Shown here in pieces: positions 61,103 through 64,000 of a stretch of DNA of 64,000 nt. The DNA comes from Thermotoga sp. Ku-13t (lineage in GTDB: Bacteria > Thermotogota > Thermotogae > Thermotogales > DSM-5069), in NCBI RefSeq assembly GCF_011057685.1, contig NZ_LNFY01000010.1, positions 287,361 to 351,360 of the forward strand, in the 5' to 3' direction. Within the stretch, counting starts at the first letter, position 1. Every line of letters begins with the position of its first letter. The position numbers and the translations under genes are program-made. Below the pieces are notes generated by a model that made no database searches, was not told the origin of the DNA, and saw nothing but the letters and a program-made list of their open reading frames with translations.

Positions 61103-61618
61103 TCATCTCTTTCGAAAGTCCATTAGCTCTGCCACGTATTCTTCGCTTGGCACTTCGATTTTGAGTATCAGGTCTATATCTTTCGATGCAACCCAGCTGA
61201 AGAGTTTTTGATCGTTCGAGTAGAAACTGAAGCGTCTTCCTGTATAATTGCCCACTTTCTCGTCCTTCTCGTAGACGATCTTAATACCGTAAAAGCTCAG
61301 AGTTGATGGTCTTTCCAGATCCACCATCTGCAAAAACTGCAGGAAAGCTGGATTGTACGCGTAGCTTAGCATCGTGTAGATGTACGGTAAAGCGAAGGCC
61401 TCGTAATCGAACTCGTCTTCAATGTTGAACTTGACACTGTAGGTAACCTCGTATCCTCCTTTCTTCAATTCATCGAACTGCAGCAACACGGTGGCAGTTC
61501 TTCCATTTACAGTGACCCTGTAAATGATGAATTCGTAGTCCAGAAAGTTCACCTGCGTTTCGTAGGCTAAAACAATGACGATGAGCATCAGTACTGAAAG
61601 CACCACAAATTTCTTCAT
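61103..61618 (-). CDS. Hypothetical secreted protein
   Basis: A 171-residue protein with a signal peptide (MKKFVVLSVLMLIVIVLAYE). No family recognised. The start ATG 61618 follows AAGGGGG. The frame to 61702 is upstream noncoding. It stands alone. The 61619-61799 stretch beyond it is AT-rich and shows no gene. Confidence 0.55.
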   Translation of the reverse strand: MKKFVVLSVLMLIVIVLAYETQVNFLDYEFIIYRVTVNGRTATVLLQFDELKKGGYEVTYSVKFNIEDEFDYEAFALPYIYTMLSYAYNPAFLQFLQMVDLERPSTLSFYGIKIVYEKDEKVGNYTGRRFSFYSNDQKLFSWVASKDIDLILKIEVPSEEYVAELMDFRKR

Positions 61619-61799
61619 GCCTATCGCCCCCTTGATGATAAGCTTACCATATTTTACCACACAACGATCGCGTAAGCGTAGAAGAAGAAAATAGTAAAAC
61701 AATATGACTGTTAAAAATTTTTACTGCTCAGAACAGAAACGTTCTTCCGTGCAATATGTTTTGAAAGCATTTTTTACCGGTACAACACAATTTTAATTG

Positions 61800-61828
61800 T
61801 TGACACAGCTTTCTGCAAAACATATAAT
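61800..61828 (+). promoter_or_regulatory. Consensus promoter of the chemoreceptor gene
   Basis: TTGACA at 61800-61805 and TATAAT at 61823-61828, both perfect, with the ideal 17-nt spacer. It is a housekeeping sigma-type promoter rather than a flagellar sigma one. The start codon is 57 nt downstream. Confidence 0.88.
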
Positions 61829-61885
61829 TTTGAAAGGTCAAAATTTGAACAAAACTTTTCACTTCAATCGAAGGAGGCGTACGAA

Positions 61886-63889
61886 ATGAAATCTCTAAGA
61901 GCCAAGATGCTGTTGTTGATCCTGTTACCTGTGGTTGCGGGCCTGATCGTCGCAGGACTGGTGAGCTATTTTCTCAGCAACTCTACGATTACAAATTACG
62001 TAGTAGAGAACAGCTTGGAGATAGCCAGTAAGGCCTTAGAAACCGCGGATGAATGGCTCAACGGGGTGATCAAAGAAGTCAAGTCGCTTGCGGGAACTAA
62101 CGCCGTCATGAACGCTCTCAAATTGGGTGACTGGAAAGATCTGATGGGGAATTATTTACCACCACGTTTGAAGGATAAACCATACATCGAGATGGCGTTC
62201 ATAGCGTATCCGGACGGCAGCGCTCCAACGACGACAGGAAGTGTTGCGAACGTTGTAGACAGAGAATACTTCATCAAGATCATAAAGCAGAATTACTCTG
62301 TGGTTGTCAGTGATGCACTCGTATCAAAGGCCACCGGGAAGAACATCTTCGTGATCGCCGCTGCGGTGAAAGACGACTCAGGAAAAACTCTGGGTTTGTT
62401 CGGCACCACTGTGTTGCTCGATACGATAAGCAAAATTGCTTCTGAGATCAAAATTGGTAAGGATGGCTACGGCTGGGTGATCGATTCGAAGGGTCAGATC
62501 GTGGCGCACCCGAATCCAGATTATTTGATGAAGCTGAACGTTCTGGATGCCTCAAAACAGGGTTTCAAAGGTCTCGAAGACGTTGCGAAGAAAGCCCTTG
62601 CGAAAGAAGCTGGCTTTGGAAAGATCACCAATCCCCAGGGCGATGTTGAGTATGTTTTCTACTCACCGTTGCATTATGCGGAAGGTTGGTCTTTCCTCGT
62701 GAGTGTACCAGAAAAGCAGATCCTTTCGACGGTCAACAGTTTGACGATTCGAATAATCATCATCTTTATTGTACTTGCGGCGATCGTGACGGCTTTAATA
62801 CTGTACACGAGCACCTCGATTTCCAGACCCATCAAACATCTTTCGCAGAAAGTGCTCGAATTTGGCAAAGGAGACCTCACGGTCAGATTCGAAGCGAAAG
62901 GCAAAGACGAAGTTGCACAGATGGCTCAGGCACTCAATCAGATGGCAGATACGCTGAAAGAATCCATGAAGATCATAAACGAATCTTCCACGCAGGTTAA
63001 CGATTCAGCTCAAAGCCTTGCAAGCACTGCACAGGAATTGAGCGCTTCCTCAGAAGAGCTTGCATCGCAGATGGAAGAAGTCAACAGATCTGCTCAGAAC
63101 GCATCTGCTTCGATAGAAGAAGTCACCAGTGGCATAGAAGAAGTAGCAGCGAGTGCACAGAACGTATCGAAAGCTGCCCAGATGCTTTCTGAAAGATCCA
63201 ATCAGGTGAACGAAGCTGCGAAAGAAGGAGAGAGGGCGATAAAGAACATAGTTGAGATGATAAAGCGTGCGAGGGACAAAGTTGAACAGACGGCGATGGT
63301 TGTGGGGCAGCTGAGCCAGCAGGCGGAGAACATAGGCCAGATATTAGATACGATCAATTCCATAGCAGAGCAGACGAATTTGCTGGCGTTGAACGCAGCG
63401 ATAGAGGCGGCCAGGGCAGGTGAAGCAGGCAGAGGGTTTGCAGTGGTTGCGGACGAGATAAGAAAGCTTGCAGAAGAGAGCAAGAAAGCGACGGACCAGA
63501 TAGGACAGATACTGAATCAGATAAGCCAGGGAGCGATGAAGGCAGATGGAGCAACGAAAGAAGTTGTGGAGGTAGTGGAAGGGATAAACAAAGGTGCAGA
63601 GGGTGTGGTGAGTCAGTTTGGAAAGATAGCAGAGCAGATAAACGCTATGGTGAGTCAGATAGAGAGTTTAGCGGCGAGTGCAGAAGAACAAAGTGCAGCA
63701 GCGGAAGAGATGAGCAGTGCGATGGACACAGCGACAAAGTCGATCATGATGATAGCACAGCAAATGGAGGAGATGACGAAAGCTGTGAAAGAGCAGGCGA
63801 ATGCGAGTCAGAATGTGAGCAGTTTGTCTGAAGAGATGTCTTCAATTGCGGAAAGTCTGGTGCAGCAAGTGAGAAAGTTCAAGATTTGA
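61886..63889 (+). CDS. Methyl-accepting chemotaxis protein with Cache sensor
   Basis: A chemoreceptor of 667 residues. TM1 is about residues 7-29. A dCache-type outside domain runs to about 280 ([38 protein letters not shown]), with TM2 about 285-307. HAMP ([23 protein letters not shown]) and a long coiled signalling domain follow. The hairpin tip [19 protein letters not shown] is the CheA/CheW contact. No CheR pentapeptide is at the end. The start ATG 61886 follows AGGAGGCG. Ile codon choice changes sharply in the last 600 bases (ATA instead of ATC). Confidence 0.95.
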   Translation: MKSLRAKMLLLILLPVVAGLIVAGLVSYFLSNSTITNYVVENSLEIASKALETADEWLNGVIKEVKSLAGTNAVMNALKLGDWKDLMGNYLPPRLKDKPYIEMAFIAYPDGSAPTTTGSVANVVDREYFIKIIKQNYSVVVSDALVSKATGKNIFVIAAAVKDDSGKTLGLFGTTVLLDTISKIASEIKIGKDGYGWVIDSKGQIVAHPNPDYLMKLNVLDASKQGFKGLEDVAKKALAKEAGFGKITNPQGDVEYVFYSPLHYAEGWSFLVSVPEKQILSTVNSLTIRIIIIFIVLAAIVTALILYTSTSISRPIKHLSQKVLEFGKGDLTVRFEAKGKDEVAQMAQALNQMADTLKESMKIINESSTQVNDSAQSLASTAQELSASSEELASQMEEVNRSAQNASASIEEVTSGIEEVAASAQNVSKAAQMLSERSNQVNEAAKEGERAIKNIVEMIKRARDKVEQTAMVVGQLSQQAENIGQILDTINSIAEQTNLLALNAAIEAARAGEAGRGFAVVADEIRKLAEESKKATDQIGQILNQISQGAMKADGATKEVVEVVEGINKGAEGVVSQFGKIAEQINAMVSQIESLAASAEEQSAAAEEMSSAMDTATKSIMMIAQQMEEMTKAVKEQANASQNVSSLSEEMSSIAESLVQQVRKFKI

Positions 63890-63910
63890 AGAATGTGGTT
63901 CAATAGAACA

Positions 63911-63937
63911 AAAGGTCCCCTTCGTGGGGACCTTTTT
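63911..63937 (+). terminator. Intrinsic terminator after the chemoreceptor gene
   Basis: AAAGGTCCCC (63911-63920), loop TTCGT and GGGGACCTTT (63926-63935) with trailing T residues. The remaining bases to 64000 show no feature. Confidence 0.9.
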
Positions 63938-64000
63938 CCATCTTATTCAATTTCAATCGCGTCTGTCTTGTTTAAAACTTGGTGACGCCATTCTCTTTTT

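Noticed and set aside
1..64000. CRISPR arrays, insertion sequences or prophage genes
   Set aside because: No regularly spaced repeats, transposase, integrase or phage structural genes were found while reading.

Overview
The window reads as chromosomal DNA of a member of the Thermotogales, most likely Thermotoga or Pseudothermotoga. This rests on protein resemblance judged from memory, not on a search: SecA is the short form without a C-terminal zinc tail, and many small secreted proteins have no recognisable family. Genes are packed with 1-26 nt overlaps, Shine-Dalgarno sequences of GGAGGTG type are strong, and GTG/TTG starts are frequent. I see no insertion sequence, prophage, CRISPR array or rRNA.

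Layout. 1-4130 (+): the end of a BmpA-type nucleoside ABC importer (ATPase, two permeases) fused by overlaps to an ADP-ribosylglycohydrolase-family gene. 4148-4524: acpP with its own promoter and terminator. 14223-4521 (-): a tightly overlapped nine-gene block, mnmG-rel-dtd-queH-unknown-RsbW-like kinase-trmFO-DUF342-manA, mixing tRNA modification and quality control with stringent response. 14339-24766 (+): surE-def-fmt-rnpB-truA-PQQ-like membrane protein-tlyA-secreted protein-secA-prfB, with the RNase P RNA gene lying inside the gene string. 24868-29064 (-): a GAF-GGDEF diguanylate cyclase, tRNA-Phe and tRNA-Val, arcC, and rpsF-ssb-rpsR. 29337-30751 (+): an ATP-grasp ligase and a CoA-binding protein.

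30752-31188 holds no gene for protein but has an apparent promoter, several good stem-loops and a strong terminator. I propose a structured non-coding RNA there. It is followed by a separate promoter and a catabolic operon (31189-38237, +): tripartite tricarboxylate transporter tctC-A-B, malic enzyme, a two-subunit UxaA-type dehydratase and a LarA-type nickel-pincer racemase. Together these suggest uptake and conversion of a 2-hydroxy acid, malate or a relative, to pyruvate.

38241-40709 (-): a two-component system with a secreted protein. 40801-43661 (+): a TPP riboswitch with terminator controlling a thiamine-binding protein and a ThiXYZ-like ABC importer. 43626-49565 (-): an RND exporter, an Asp/Glu racemase family protein, a PqaA-like secreted hydrolase and an unknown secreted protein. 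49645-54420: a major type IV pilin and three minor pseudopilins, with panD and a patatin-like lipase between them. 54438-55741 (-): a KaiC-like ATPase paired with a small HTH-like protein. 55783-61618: a secreted helical protein, a metallopeptidase-like protein, a radical SAM protein, two alpha/beta hydrolases and a small secreted protein. 61800-63937 (+): a methyl-accepting chemotaxis protein with a consensus promoter and a terminator.
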